Below are positions 1 through 8,449 of a stretch of 64,000 nucleotides of DNA, piece after piece. Positions within the stretch are counted from its first letter, which is position 1. Each line of letters opens with the position of its first letter. The DNA lies in the NCBI RefSeq assembly GCF_014653175.1, contig NZ_BNAG01000002.1:124001-188000 (forward strand), in the 5' to 3' direction. A model generated the notes under the pieces. The model did no database searches, had not been told where the DNA came from, and saw only the letters and a program-made list of their open reading frames with translations. The stretch is from Roseivirga thermotolerans (GTDB taxonomy: Bacteria > Bacteroidota > Bacteroidia > Cytophagales > Cyclobacteriaceae). A program made the position numbers and the translations under genes.

Positions 1-369
1 GGCAGCGCAATAGCTTCTGGTAAGCAGGGGATGAGTTGGATTCACCAAAGGGACTTCAATCGAATTGTATTTCAGGCAATAGTCAACGATTATTACTCAG
101 GAGTCTACAATGTAACTTCACCTTATCCCTGTTCCAATGCCGAACTAATGAAACAACTTAGAAAAGTATTGGGATGGCCTATTGCCATTCCATTACCCAC
201 ATGGGCATTGCGCATCGGAGCTAGATGGATACTGAAAACTGATGAGGAACTGGCAATATATGGCCGCTACGTTATTCCCGAAAAATTATTAGTTCAAGGA
301 TTCAGGTTTCGGTTTACAAAAATACAGGATGCGCTTCTGGATATTGTAGCAACTACTTCTAAATCCTAA
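1..369 (+). CDS. TIGR01777-type NAD-dependent epimerase, C-terminal end (5' truncated by window)
   Basis: The reading frame is open from the first base, so only the last ~122 residues are present. They match the C-terminal part of the SDR39U1/TIGR01777 epimerase family. A G-x-G-K-Q-x-x-SWIH segment is followed by a D-F-N-R stretch. After a G-V-Y-N-V-T-S-P motif comes the DUF1731 tail, rich in hydrophobic residues with a P-L-P-T-W-A-L-R-I-G segment. The family is predicted to bind NAD(P) through an N-terminal Rossmann domain, which lies outside the window; its substrates are mostly unknown. The next gene starts 3 bases after the stop, so the two are probably co-transcribed. Family assignment is confident; function is not. 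Confidence 0.8.
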   Translation, partial: GSAIASGKQGMSWIHQRDFNRIVFQAIVNDYYSGVYNVTSPYPCSNAELMKQLRKVLGWPIAIPLPTWALRIGARWILKTDEELAIYGRYVIPEKLLVQGFRFRFTKIQDALLDIVATTSKS

Positions 370-372
370 ACA

Positions 373-1293
373 ATGGCACGATTAACTTTTAAAGATTTCT
401 GGAGGAATAAAAGCTTTAGAATAAGTATAGTTCAGACCCTCTTCTTTATGGGCTGGGGCATGGTTTTTTTGCACTACAACATAGTAGAGTATGCCTGGGT
501 AATGTTTCTTGTGTTTCCGATCATTTTAGGTTTAAGTCTGGGCGTATTGCCTAGTACATCATCGGTGGTTAAGGGTTTGCTTGTAGCCATGCTCATATTC
601 TTTGTGTTCTGCATTGTTTCTGGACTGGAAGGACTCATATGTACGGTCTTCCTAATACCTCTCATCTTGCCTCCGGTATTTTTGGGGTTTATTATTGCCC
701 ATCTTTTTAAACAGTATCGGTTGTTAAGTCGCAAATCCGAGTTATCTATTCGGCTATCTCCTTTACTGGTACTACTTCTATTGGGGCCACTAGAACATTT
801 CACTCTTCAAAATGATAAGACAGTTAACTCCGTTTCGACTCAGATAATTTTGCCTTACCCACCAACAGAAGTTTTTCATGCCATTAAGTCTATCGACACC
901 CTCTATGGCCCTAAACCCTTCTTAATGCAACTGGATTTACCGGTTCCTCACAAATGCATCCTCGAAAGAGAAGAGGTGGGTGCTTACAGGATTTGCTACT
1001 TTGAAGGAGGGAAGATTGTGGAGGAAATCACAATGTTTGAGCCCGGCAAACTGCTTGCAATGGATGTAATTGACTATGAGCTAACGGGTAGGCGTTGGTT
1101 AGGTTTTAAAGAAGCCATTTATACATTCGATAGCCTGACTACCGGACAAACAAGACTCACACGAACAACTACCTACACTTCTGAGTTATATCCACGAGCC
1201 TATTGGAAGCCTTTTGAAAAAGAGGGCATACAACAGGAACACCACTATGTGTTTGAGAATTTAAGAAGAAAGCTGGGCGACAGAGGACACTAA
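373..1293 (+). CDS. membrane protein with C-terminal SRPBCC (START-like) domain
   Basis: The 306-residue protein has two parts. Residues ~15-145 are very hydrophobic and hold about four membrane helices. Residues ~150-300 look like a polyketide cyclase/SRPBCC ligand-binding domain: a P-T-E-V-F-H-A-I-K segment near the start, a G-G-K-I-V-E-E-I-T strand pair in the middle, and a long amphipathic C-terminal helix with E-x-H-H-Y-V-F-E-N-L. This tail resembles soluble cyclase-like proteins of Bacteroidota. The ATG lies 3 bases after the preceding epimerase gene, so the two may form an operon. I do not recognise a specific function. Domain reading of the C-terminal half is moderate, and the membrane half is clear from composition. 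Confidence 0.7.
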   Translation: MARLTFKDFWRNKSFRISIVQTLFFMGWGMVFLHYNIVEYAWVMFLVFPIILGLSLGVLPSTSSVVKGLLVAMLIFFVFCIVSGLEGLICTVFLIPLILPPVFLGFIIAHLFKQYRLLSRKSELSIRLSPLLVLLLLGPLEHFTLQNDKTVNSVSTQIILPYPPTEVFHAIKSIDTLYGPKPFLMQLDLPVPHKCILEREEVGAYRICYFEGGKIVEEITMFEPGKLLAMDVIDYELTGRRWLGFKEAIYTFDSLTTGQTRLTRTTTYTSELYPRAYWKPFEKEGIQQEHHYVFENLRRKLGDRGH

Positions 1294-1362
1294 TGTCAAC
1301 TTCTACTTAAACCATACAGATATTTTTAAGATATTGAAAGTCCTCTACATCTCTCAGTACAT

Positions 1363-3255
1363 ATGTTAGAATTGTTCAGACACGTTTTTGATAGCAATTT
1401 CATGCCTCATGGGCATTGCTATTTTTGGGAAAAAGAAATACTCATCCCTATTGTTATTGGAGACGGCCTGACCTTCATATCCTATATGCTCATCCCTGTA
1501 GTATTGTGGAGGTATGTGAAGGCGCGGAATGACCTAAAGTTTTCTTTTGTATTCAAGGCCTTTGCAGCCTTTATATTCTTTTGCGGCATTGGCCACCTCG
1601 TAGACATAGTAAACATTTGGGAGCCTTACTATCGGGTAAGCGCCATCACAAAAATGTGCACGGGCCTGGTTTCACTCGGTACTATTGTTCTGCTCTTTAA
1701 GTTTTTTCCAAAAGCCCTTAAAATTGGTCTTCCGGGCCAGGTAGAACAGATTAACAAAGAGCTCAAGCGCCAAAACCATGAGTTAGAAGAACTCAATGAT
1801 TTCTACAACGACACCATGAAGACCGTTCGGTTAGGCTATTGGCATTTGGACCTTAGAAACAATGAATTGTTTTGGAGCCCTGTAGTGTATGAAATACACG
1901 AAATGGAGCCCGGTACTCCAGTTAGTGTAGAGAGTGCCATTAGCTACTATCATCCAGACCATATTCATTTAATCACAGGAGTTGTTCAGGAGGCTATTGA
2001 ATCGGGAAAACCCTTTGACCTTGACCTAAAGCTCATAACGGCCAAGAAGAATGTGATTTGGGTAAGGGCCATTGGCAAAACGGTATATGAGAAAGGAAAA
2101 GCTATCAGGCTCAAAGGACTTTTTCAAGACATTAACGAGAGCAAATTGCGCGAACAGCGACTTTTAGAAAGCGAGTCTGCACTTAATGAGGCCGAAACTA
2201 TAGCCAAAGTAGGTAGCTGGCGATGGTATGTAGATAAGGATGAGCACTATTGGTCCGATGAACGTTTCCGCATTTTGGGCTATCATCCCAATGAAATTGA
2301 ACCATCGCTAAAGGCATCTTTTCAGTTGATTCATTCAGATGATAGAGAGAGTGTGCAACAAATGGTTGAACAGGCCATTGCTGAGAGGGCTCCTTATGAG
2401 ATTCGGTATAGAATTAAGACAAAAGATGGTCAGCATAAGGTGCTCATCGACAAGGGAGTGCCTTCAGAAGACAAATACTCTGACGAAACCCTGTACCTCG
2501 GGGTGGTAAGAGACATCACCGAAGAACATACCCGAGAGAGAGAACTTCAGGAATCGCTACAAGCTCTGGAACGTTCTAATAGAGAGCTGCAAGACTTTGC
2601 CTATGTGGCTTCACACGATTTACAAGAACCTTTGCGGGTTATAACCAGTTATTTGCAATTACTGGAAATTGGGCATGCCGAAAAGCTGGACGATGAAGCC
2701 AGGCACTTTATACAAAGCATTATTAAGGCTTCTGCCCGCATGAAGAACCTCATCAACGATTTGCTCACCATTTCTAAACTAGATACATCTCCTAAAGAAA
2801 TCGAGCCCGTAGACCTCAACGAGGTTTTAAAAATTGTGTGCGATAACCTCGAGTTTTCTATCAATGAGTCCGATGCTCAAATAGTATACGACAACTTGCC
2901 TACTGTAGAAGGCGATAGGAGCAGGCTGGAGCAGTTGTTCCAAAACCTAATGAGCAACGCCATTAAGTTCCGCAGGCATGATGTACAACCCAGGGTAGAA
3001 ATCACAGCCACCGAAAAGGGACAAAAATTCAGGATTGCTGTAAGCGATAACGGCATTGGCATAGAGTCGAAGTATACGGAGCGAATTTTTACCATCTTTC
3101 AGCGACTTCACTCCAGAGACGAATACGATGGTACAGGCATTGGTCTGGCTATTTGCAAGAAAATTGTGGAAAGCCATGGCTCAACATTTACAGTAGAGAG
3201 TGAGGTAGGAAAAGGAACAAGTTTTATTTTTGATCTAAAGCCTGTAAATAAATGA
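1363..3255 (+). CDS. sensor histidine kinase with ethylene-receptor-like membrane domain and two PAS domains
   Basis: 630 residues. Residues ~25-117 hold three membrane helices that align with the plant ETR1 ethylene-binding domain. D34, Y41, P45, I71, C74 and H78 correspond to ETR1 D25, Y32, P36, I62, C65 and H69 with identical spacing. K97 corresponds to ETR1 K91 after a slightly shorter loop. The C-G-x-x-H-L motif is the Cu(I)/ethylene site in the family. A coiled-coil linker (~125-150), PAS (~152-260), PAS (~275-390), HisKA with the S-H-D-L-Q-E-P box (H418) and a HATPase domain (N532 box, D-N-G-I-G-I, G-T-G-I-G-L-A) follow. The stop overlaps the next regulator gene by 4 bases (ATGA), so that protein is the likely phosphoacceptor. 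The kinase call is certain; ethylene or copper sensing is inference. Confidence 0.9.
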   Translation: MLELFRHVFDSNFMPHGHCYFWEKEILIPIVIGDGLTFISYMLIPVVLWRYVKARNDLKFSFVFKAFAAFIFFCGIGHLVDIVNIWEPYYRVSAITKMCTGLVSLGTIVLLFKFFPKALKIGLPGQVEQINKELKRQNHELEELNDFYNDTMKTVRLGYWHLDLRNNELFWSPVVYEIHEMEPGTPVSVESAISYYHPDHIHLITGVVQEAIESGKPFDLDLKLITAKKNVIWVRAIGKTVYEKGKAIRLKGLFQDINESKLREQRLLESESALNEAETIAKVGSWRWYVDKDEHYWSDERFRILGYHPNEIEPSLKASFQLIHSDDRESVQQMVEQAIAERAPYEIRYRIKTKDGQHKVLIDKGVPSEDKYSDETLYLGVVRDITEEHTRERELQESLQALERSNRELQDFAYVASHDLQEPLRVITSYLQLLEIGHAEKLDDEARHFIQSIIKASARMKNLINDLLTISKLDTSPKEIEPVDLNEVLKIVCDNLEFSINESDAQIVYDNLPTVEGDRSRLEQLFQNLMSNAIKFRRHDVQPRVEITATEKGQKFRIAVSDNGIGIESKYTERIFTIFQRLHSRDEYDGTGIGLAICKKIVESHGSTFTVESEVGKGTSFIFDLKPVNK

Positions 3256-3683
3256 AAGAACTCCACATTTTGCTGGTAGAAGATAGCCCGGAAGATGTAA
3301 TGCTCACCAAGTTAGCCTTCGACCGGTCGAAGGTTCCAACCTCCATTACGGTAGCGGTGAACGGAGAGGAATGTTTGGCTTATCTAAGGCAGCAGGGTGA
3401 ATATGCCAAATCGCCCTTGCCCGATCTCATTTTGCTCGACCTTAACATGCCCAAAGTCAATGGTAAACAGGTATTAGAAGCCGTTAAATATGATGATAAG
3501 CTAAAGCACATACCCATTATTGTACTCACCACAAGCCTGGCCGAACGAGACATAGAAGATAGTTATAAGAGACACGCCAACAGCTACTTGGCCAAACCCA
3601 TGGACTTTAATGAATTTATTGCTCTGGTAGAGCACATAGAACAGTTTTGGTTCGATATGGTGAAGCTTCCTAAAAACGATTAA
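3252..3683 (+). CDS. single-domain response regulator, Rcp1-like
   Basis: A 143-residue stand-alone receiver domain with no output domain. The acidic pair is in V-E-D-S (residues 9-12), the phosphoacceptor is D63 in L-L-D-L-N-M-P, the switch threonine is in V-L-T-T-S, and the lysine is in L-A-K-P. Insertions around D-x-R-S-K-V and R-Q-Q-G-E-Y are typical of the Rcp1 family that pairs with PAS or phytochrome kinases. Its ATG overlaps the stop of the ETR1-like kinase by 4 bases, so it is translationally coupled and is almost certainly that kinase's partner. Without an output domain it should act by protein contact or by phosphotransfer. Confidence 0.93.
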   Translation: MKELHILLVEDSPEDVMLTKLAFDRSKVPTSITVAVNGEECLAYLRQQGEYAKSPLPDLILLDLNMPKVNGKQVLEAVKYDDKLKHIPIIVLTTSLAERDIEDSYKRHANSYLAKPMDFNEFIALVEHIEQFWFDMVKLPKND

Positions 3684-3765
3684 TAAGCTTTTCTTATATT
3701 GCCTCATGAACCAACGGCCTGAACACTAGGTTTTTAGGTGAACAGATTCAACCTTTGAGATTATT

Positions 3766-4410
3766 ATGGGCAAAGTAAGAGTACTCTTAGCCGATGATCA
3801 GACTGTAATACGCGATGCACTCAGTACCTATTTTCTCAATGATGATAGAATTAAAGTGGTTGCGGTAGCCGAAAACGGTCACGATGCACTACAAAAAACA
3901 GAGCAGTTTAGTCCCGATGTGGTATTAACAGATTTAAATATGCCGGTGCTTAGCGGGCAAGAGCTATCCGTTAGGCTCAGGCAATTGTATCCTTCCGTAA
4001 AGGTAATTGTACTCACCATGATCAACGAAGATCGGCACGTAAAGAAAGCCCTTTCTACCGGGGTAGATGGCTATGTGCTGAAAAACTCTGAGAAGAGCGA
4101 GCTTCGGGCGGCTATCTTACAAGTGATGAGCGGAGAGTGCTACTTTAGCCCGCAAATCTCTCATAAAATAATGAACAATCTGGCCAGTAGAATAAAGAAG
4201 GAACATGTGGTGGTAGAAATGCCACTTTCCTTGCGAGAAAAAGAGATTCTAAGGCTAATTGTTCAGGAATATAGCAATAGCGAAATTGCCAACGAACTGC
4301 TAATAAGCACAAAAACTGTAGATGCACACAAAAGAAACCTCATGGAAAAAACAGGTTCTAAAAACCTTATTGGGTTAGCCATATATGCGGTAGAAAAAGG
4401 GCTGGTCTGA
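3766..4410 (+). CDS. NarL/FixJ-family response regulator with LuxR-type DNA-binding domain
   Basis: 214 residues. Receiver domain 1-~120 with D-D (10-11), phosphoacceptor D56 in L-T-D-L-N-M-P, switch T in V-L-T-M, and K in V-L-K-N. A linker leads to a LuxR-type helix-turn-helix (~150-212) with the L-S-x-R-E-K-E-I-L-R-L-I start and the S-T-K-T-V-D-A-H-K-R-N recognition helix. It is a DNA-binding transcription factor. It ends 3 bases before the convergent end of a REC-histidine kinase whose HisKA_3-type dimerisation domain is the usual partner of NarL regulators, so the two are the likely pair. Target genes cannot be read from the sequence. Confidence 0.93.
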   Translation: MGKVRVLLADDQTVIRDALSTYFLNDDRIKVVAVAENGHDALQKTEQFSPDVVLTDLNMPVLSGQELSVRLRQLYPSVKVIVLTMINEDRHVKKALSTGVDGYVLKNSEKSELRAAILQVMSGECYFSPQISHKIMNNLASRIKKEHVVVEMPLSLREKEILRLIVQEYSNSEIANELLISTKTVDAHKRNLMEKTGSKNLIGLAIYAVEKGLV

Positions 4411-4413
4411 ACT

Positions 4414-5469
4414 CTAATTCTCTAAATTTTTAGGAAAAGACACAAATACGTTAGTGCCCTGCCCCGGTTTGGTATCTAGCTCTATGGTGCCTCCCAGCGA
4501 ATTGACACGGCTCTCAATACTATAAAGGCCAAAGCAGTTTTTACTTTCCAGTGTGTTGGTCTTGTCGAATCCTACACCATCATCTTCCACCATTAAAAGT
4601 AAGTATTCTGGATATTCAATGAGCTGAACAAAGAGGGTATTAGCCTCAGAGTGCTTAAGCGCGTTGTTTACTAGTTCCTGAACAATGCGGTAAAGAGTGA
4701 GCTTTAGTTTTTCTTCCGGTTCTTTTTCCAGGCTGGCCACAAACTCAAACTTTATATCGCAAGCCTTTTCAATATCTTCGATTAGCCCCTCCAGTGCATC
4801 AGTAAGTGGCATGTCGGCAATAGACCTTGGCATGAGCGAGTGCGATATATTTCTAATCTCATCGATGGTAGAAGCCAGGTTGGTCGTACACTTTTCATAG
4901 TGCTTTAGCGTATCCTCATCCGTTTTTTTAAGCCACTGCCGCAAAACACCCAGGTTTAACGAGACAGCCGTAAGGCTTTGTACCACACCATCGTGAAGTT
5001 CCTTGGCTATTCTCGATCGTTCTTTATCCTGTGCCTCCAGCACGGAGTCTAGCAAACGCTCTTTAGCCCGTTCGTTTTCCAGTTTTAACCGGTGCCGCTC
5101 TATACCATACTCAATTGATTTTTCCAGCAAGCGAGGGTCATATTCTCCTTTAACCAAATAGTCTTGAGCCCCCTGTTTAATCAGTTGCTTTGCTAAGCTA
5201 ACATCAGAAAAGCCTGTAAGTATAATTATGGGAGTGCTCGATACATTTCTTTTGATCAACTGAAAGCTATCTACCCCTTGTGAGTCTGGGAGCGACAGGT
5301 CTAGCAGAATAACATCTGGTTTTGCATTGTCTAATTTTTCCAGTGCAGTAGAAATGCGCGCAGCCTCTTCCACCTTCCAGTAATTGGTGGTACTGAACGA
5401 CAGAAATTCCTTTATCAGGAATCGGTCGTCTAGGTTATCTTCAATGAGTAATACTTTCCTTTGATTCAT
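4414..5469 (-). CDS. receiver-histidine kinase (REC-HisKA_3-HATPase)
   Basis: 351 residues, cytoplasmic. An N-terminal receiver (1-~120) has phosphoacceptor D57 in L-L-D-L-S-L-P. A coiled coil (~125-150) leads to a HisKA_3 (NarX/DegS-type) dimerisation domain with E-L-H-D at 157-160, H159 being the phosphorylated residue. It ends in a HATPase domain with N269 in the N-N-A-L-K-H box, D-D-G-V-G-F and G-L-Y-S-I. A receiver in front of a kinase makes this a relay node: it can take signal from a separate kinase and pass it on. HisKA_3 kinases pair with NarL regulators, and one is encoded head-on 3 bases away. The upstream single-domain regulator on the same strand is 9 bases away, forming a two-gene operon. 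Confidence 0.93.
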   Translation of the reverse strand: MNQRKVLLIEDNLDDRFLIKEFLSFSTTNYWKVEEAARISTALEKLDNAKPDVILLDLSLPDSQGVDSFQLIKRNVSSTPIIILTGFSDVSLAKQLIKQGAQDYLVKGEYDPRLLEKSIEYGIERHRLKLENERAKERLLDSVLEAQDKERSRIAKELHDGVVQSLTAVSLNLGVLRQWLKKTDEDTLKHYEKCTTNLASTIDEIRNISHSLMPRSIADMPLTDALEGLIEDIEKACDIKFEFVASLEKEPEEKLKLTLYRIVQELVNNALKHSEANTLFVQLIEYPEYLLLMVEDDGVGFDKTNTLESKNCFGLYSIESRVNSLGGTIELDTKPGQGTNVFVSFPKNLEN

Positions 5470-5478
5470 TGAAACGGG

Positions 5479-5931
5479 CTATTCTTGTTTAGGTAAAATG
5501 GCTACACTAGACCAGAAGTTGGTGATCCTATTCACCATAGAGGTTAGGTCGCTTAAGTTGTCTGGCTTATTAATAAAACAATTGGCGTATTTTGCATAGC
5601 TATCTCTGACAGCCGAATCGGCCTGCATAGAGGTTAGAACTATCACAGGAATGGTTCTAAAGCGGTCATCAGTTTTTACAAAATCTAAAAAACCAATACC
5701 ACTCTCTTTAGGAAGGGTCAAATCCAGCATTATTAGGTTAGGTTTGCTCACATGCTCATAGCCCCCTTCTTTCTCCAAGTAGTGCATGGCTTCCTGCACA
5801 CTGCCCACAACAGCAATGCTCGCCTTAGCGGAGTTATCTTCAATACTCCTTACAATTAATTCGGCATCTCGCGCGCTGTCTTCTAACAGAAGTATATCCA
5901 GTTCGCTATGTTTTGGTCTCAATAGGCTCAT
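5479..5931 (-). CDS. single-domain response regulator, Rcp1-like
   Basis: 150 residues, one receiver domain and no output domain. Acidic pocket in L-L-E-D-S, phosphoacceptor D70 in I-M-L-D-L-T-L-P, switch T in V-L-T-S, and K in I-N-K-P. The longer N-terminus and the insert before the phosphoacceptor resemble the Rcp1-like regulator at 3252. It is first in a minus-strand pair with the REC-kinase 9 bases downstream, and probably feeds or is fed by that kinase. It faces a gene-free region of about 470 bases that should hold its promoter. Confidence 0.92.
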   Translation of the reverse strand: MSLLRPKHSELDILLLEDSARDAELIVRSIEDNSAKASIAVVGSVQEAMHYLEKEGGYEHVSKPNLIMLDLTLPKESGIGFLDFVKTDDRFRTIPVIVLTSMQADSAVRDSYAKYANCFINKPDNLSDLTSMVNRITNFWSSVAILPKQE

Positions 5932-6401
5932 CGGTAAACTATTTTCCTGAATTAAGGCTCTTTTCCGTATCCAAGAGTGGTATTGAATGTGGGTAGTGAA
6001 GTATATTTTGGCGAAAAGCCGAAATTATTCTCTTAATCACTGAATATATAAATCTAAAATATGATTTTGATACACCCAAGTTGTATTAAAAATATTAATA
6101 AAGAAGAGTTGGTAGCAGGCACGGAAAAATAATCTTCTTATTCATGCGTGCCATCCTCAATTTGGTGAGTGTATATTGAGTTGAGACAGTAAATTAGTCA
6201 GCGAATTGGTAGAAAAGAAATGTTACTACATATAAATATATAACCTTGTAAATAATTCTATTTACAGGTAGGTGAAACCCTTAAAGTGTTATAAGCGAAT
6301 CGCGGAAATTCGATGTTTCTACCTCTAAAATCTAATCATTCCTAAAGAAATGCTCTCGCAAGTCAGTAGTTTCGAGTCTCTATTGGTAGAAGGTATTGAG
6401 G
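5932..6401. other. gene-free region of ~470 bases between divergent genes
   Basis: This AT-rich stretch separates the minus-strand regulator from the plus-strand unknown gene, so it must carry at least two promoters. I see no open reading frame of note and no RNA gene. The only strong structure is the palindrome at 6247-6266, listed separately. Confidence 0.6.
6247..6266. promoter_or_regulatory. perfect 8-bp inverted repeat, operator candidate
   Basis: TGTAAATA (6247-6254) and TATTTACA (6259-6266) are perfect reverse complements with a 4-base spacer. The 20-base palindrome lies ~135 bases before the start of the unknown gene at 6402 and is the size of a dimeric regulator's site. It has no G/C-rich stem and no T-run, so it is unlikely to be a terminator. 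The binding protein is unknown. Confidence 0.4.
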
Positions 6402-6875
6402 ATGAAAGGCAGTTATTTTACAGAAGGCAACGAGCAGCAGGCATATCATAAATCGGACAGCAAGCAGGCATTGGAGCGTCAAATTGCTAAAATGCATGAG
6501 CTGGGCGAAATTTTAAAACGATGGAACCCTGTATTGCTGACGGCTTCTGACCTACTGGAGGCTTTGAAAAGCAGGTTTTCTACCACTCTCGTGACAGCTC
6601 CTGCCAACGCCTATATAGTTACCGATGGCCTTAGACTGGGTATATGCCTCGAACAGATTTGCGAACTCATACAGCTTAGGGTGAGCCAACCATGCCAGCC
6701 CGTTATGTCTATGGACGATTATACGCTGCTAATGCGCTGGAAGACCCAGGAACCTAATGTGCTGGAAAACTCCATGACCGCCTCGTTCGTTTTCGATTTT
6801 CTTAAACAAAAAGGAGCTACAGTGTCTATAGCTCCCGAAGAAATCTCTGTGGCTTTTAAACTACAGCAAAAGTAG
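6402..6875 (+). CDS. unknown protein, possibly a degenerate HATPase-like or histidine-phosphotransfer fold
   Basis: 157 residues from the ATG at 6402; a TTG two codons upstream (6396) is also possible, but ATG is preferred. No signal peptide or membrane segment. The pattern is a helix-rich N-terminus, a D-L-L-E-A-L-K-S-R-F segment, a short strand pair (T-A-P-A-N-A-Y-I-V-T-D), a long hydrophobic helix (L-G-I-C-L-E-Q-I-C-E-L-I), and a C-terminal strand after F-L-K-Q-K-G-A-T-V. This order loosely recalls the end of a kinase dimerisation domain followed by the N-box helix of an ATPase domain, but no ATP-binding residues are visible. That reading is speculative. It lies near a two-component block. 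Confidence 0.6.
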   Translation: MKGSYFTEGNEQQAYHKSDSKQALERQIAKMHELGEILKRWNPVLLTASDLLEALKSRFSTTLVTAPANAYIVTDGLRLGICLEQICELIQLRVSQPCQPVMSMDDYTLLMRWKTQEPNVLENSMTASFVFDFLKQKGATVSIAPEEISVAFKLQQK

Positions 6876-6879
6876 TTTA

Positions 6880-7899
6880 CTATTGCAAAGAGCAGCTTCC
6901 ATTAAAATCAGAAGCATCGAAGAAAGTGCTGGCACGTCCTTTCAAGGCACCTCTTTTGGCCTCAATGGTTAGTTGATTGCTGCCGCTGCGTTTGGGAGAG
7001 CAATATTCCAATAAGTAATAACTGTTGGCTCTACCGTTTATCAGGTCTCCAATTTCCTTGAACTTATCGAGCAACTCTCCAATGTTTACGGCAGAAACAA
7101 AGCTGGTTTTTCCAATGGCTCTTAGCACGCTTTCGTCTATCTCTTGTCCTAGTCCTATGGTGTAAATGGCCATGTCCGCATCGGCCTTCTTAACTGCTTC
7201 CAGAGCCTGGCCTTTGGTAGCCCGATTGGCCTGGTCGGTTCCATCGGTAAAGATGACCACCGCGCTTGAGGCTATCTGATCCTGATTACGGGTTTGAGAG
7301 AGTTTTTGCGCGGCTACTTGAATGCCCTGAATCACCGCTCCGTATAAGTTGGTGGAGTTATCAGAACTCATTTGTGCATTTATTCTATCTATGGCAGCTT
7401 TAAGCGTGGCGCTATTATTAGAAGAAGCCTGCAGTTGCTTAATATTGGCGGCTCCATCGAACCACCAAATTTCCATTTTAATGGCCTGAGCAGATGGCGA
7501 TCCTTCAGCAGGAACCACTTCATCGATAAAGCTCTTAGCTGCCGACTTCAGGCCGCTTAAATTCTCTCCACCCAGCACACTACCACTAAGGTCTAGCAGC
7601 AGAGTAATATGGTAATCGAACACCTGTTCGTTGGGCTGAATTTTGCGCGTAGCTTCGAACTCAGAAATCTGCGCCCCATTTTCAAAAATGGTAAAGTCAC
7701 TCTCTTTTAAGCCCGCCACGCCATTACCGGCATTGTCTTGTACCCTAAAGAACACCGATACGTTGGAGGGGAGGTTGACAAACTGATCTTCAATAGTTAC
7801 CATCAGGCCCGTGTCAGTGTCGTCTTTGTTGCCACAGCCGAGCAATATCATGAACATACCAAGGGCTAGGATAGATATTTTAAGGATTGAGTTTTTCAT
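6880..7899 (-). CDS. von Willebrand factor A (VWA) domain lipoprotein
   Basis: 339 residues. The N-terminus is a lipoprotein signal with a hydrophobic core and an L-L-G-C box (C22), followed by an acidic linker. Residues ~40-95 form an Ig-like/CARDB-like segment that carries E-S-D-F-T-I-F-E-N-G. A VWA domain runs from ~95 to ~290 with an intact metal (MIDAS) motif D-L-S-G-S at 103-107, a T in the middle (S-T-N-L-Y-G-A) and F-T-D-G-T-D. The family binds protein partners or matrix through a metal ion at the cell surface. It ends 4 bases from the convergent unknown gene at 6402. The partner is not visible. Confidence 0.88.
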   Translation of the reverse strand: MKNSILKISILALGMFMILLGCGNKDDTDTGLMVTIEDQFVNLPSNVSVFFRVQDNAGNGVAGLKESDFTIFENGAQISEFEATRKIQPNEQVFDYHITLLLDLSGSVLGGENLSGLKSAAKSFIDEVVPAEGSPSAQAIKMEIWWFDGAANIKQLQASSNNSATLKAAIDRINAQMSSDNSTNLYGAVIQGIQVAAQKLSQTRNQDQIASSAVVIFTDGTDQANRATKGQALEAVKKADADMAIYTIGLGQEIDESVLRAIGKTSFVSAVNIGELLDKFKEIGDLINGRANSYYLLEYCSPKRSGSNQLTIEAKRGALKGRASTFFDASDFNGSCSLQ

Positions 7900-7948
7900 C
7901 TTCTTAGGTTAGTGGTTTATCGCAAGAACTGAGAAACTAATAGCCGTA

Positions 7949-7982
7949 TTGTGTCGTTGACGGCATAAATCATTTATTTTTG
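7949..7982 (+). promoter_or_regulatory. candidate Bacteroidota promoter for osmC
   Basis: A TTG at 7949-7951 and a TATTTTTG at 7975-7982 match the Bacteroidota TTG / TAnnTTTG elements with a 23-base spacer, the upper end of the reported range. Transcription would begin near 7988, leaving a leader of under 20 bases before the osmC ATG at 8005. Confidence 0.4.
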
Positions 7983-8004
7983 CGGGCAGATTAAAATCAG
8001 CAAT

Positions 8005-8409
8005 ATGAAGACAACTACCACGTTACTAGGAGATTATGAGTTTGAGTCGGTAAACCCCAACGGAAATAAAGTGCTGTTGGACATGCGACCTGCCGAAAAA
8101 AAGCAGGGACAATCACCCACCGAACTGTTATTATCGGCTCTATCGGGTTGTGCTTCAGTAGATTTGGTTCAGATGCTTAAGAAACGCAAACGGACTGTAA
8201 ATGGCCTTAAAGTAGAGGCGGAGGGAACCCGAAGAGAAGAGCATCCCAGAGCGTTTACTCATATTAAGCTTACCTTTATTCTCCAGTCGCCCGATGCTAC
8301 CCAGGAGGAATTTGAAAAACTGGGTCATATGGCAGCTACAAAGTACTGCTCCGTAGCAGGCACACTCAACTGTCAGGTAGACCACTTCTTTGAAATCGTA
8401 AGGGATTAA
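8005..8409 (+). CDS. OsmC-family peroxide-resistance protein
   Basis: 134 residues, the usual length for the OsmC/YhfA group. Both family cysteines are present: C49 in S-G-C-A-S-V-D and C115 in K-Y-C-S-V-A. The first lies in the S-A-L-S-G-C helix after the Q-S-P-T-E motif that leads into the long central helix. OsmC proteins reduce organic hydroperoxides through these two thiols as dimers in the cytoplasm; the short YhfA-like branch is less well characterised. It is a single gene, divergent from the VWA lipoprotein and convergent with DUF5916. The product should be a general thiol-peroxidase-like protective enzyme. Confidence 0.9.
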   Translation: MKTTTTLLGDYEFESVNPNGNKVLLDMRPAEKKQGQSPTELLLSALSGCASVDLVQMLKKRKRTVNGLKVEAEGTRREEHPRAFTHIKLTFILQSPDATQEEFEKLGHMAATKYCSVAGTLNCQVDHFFEIVRD

Positions 8410-8449
8410 GCCTTGGCTTTTTCTAAGCCGGGCTTTACCAAGCCGTACT

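Noticed and set aside
474-803. Minus-strand ORF opposite the SRPBCC membrane protein
   Set aside because: Shadow frame with no homology signals; the plus-strand gene is well supported.
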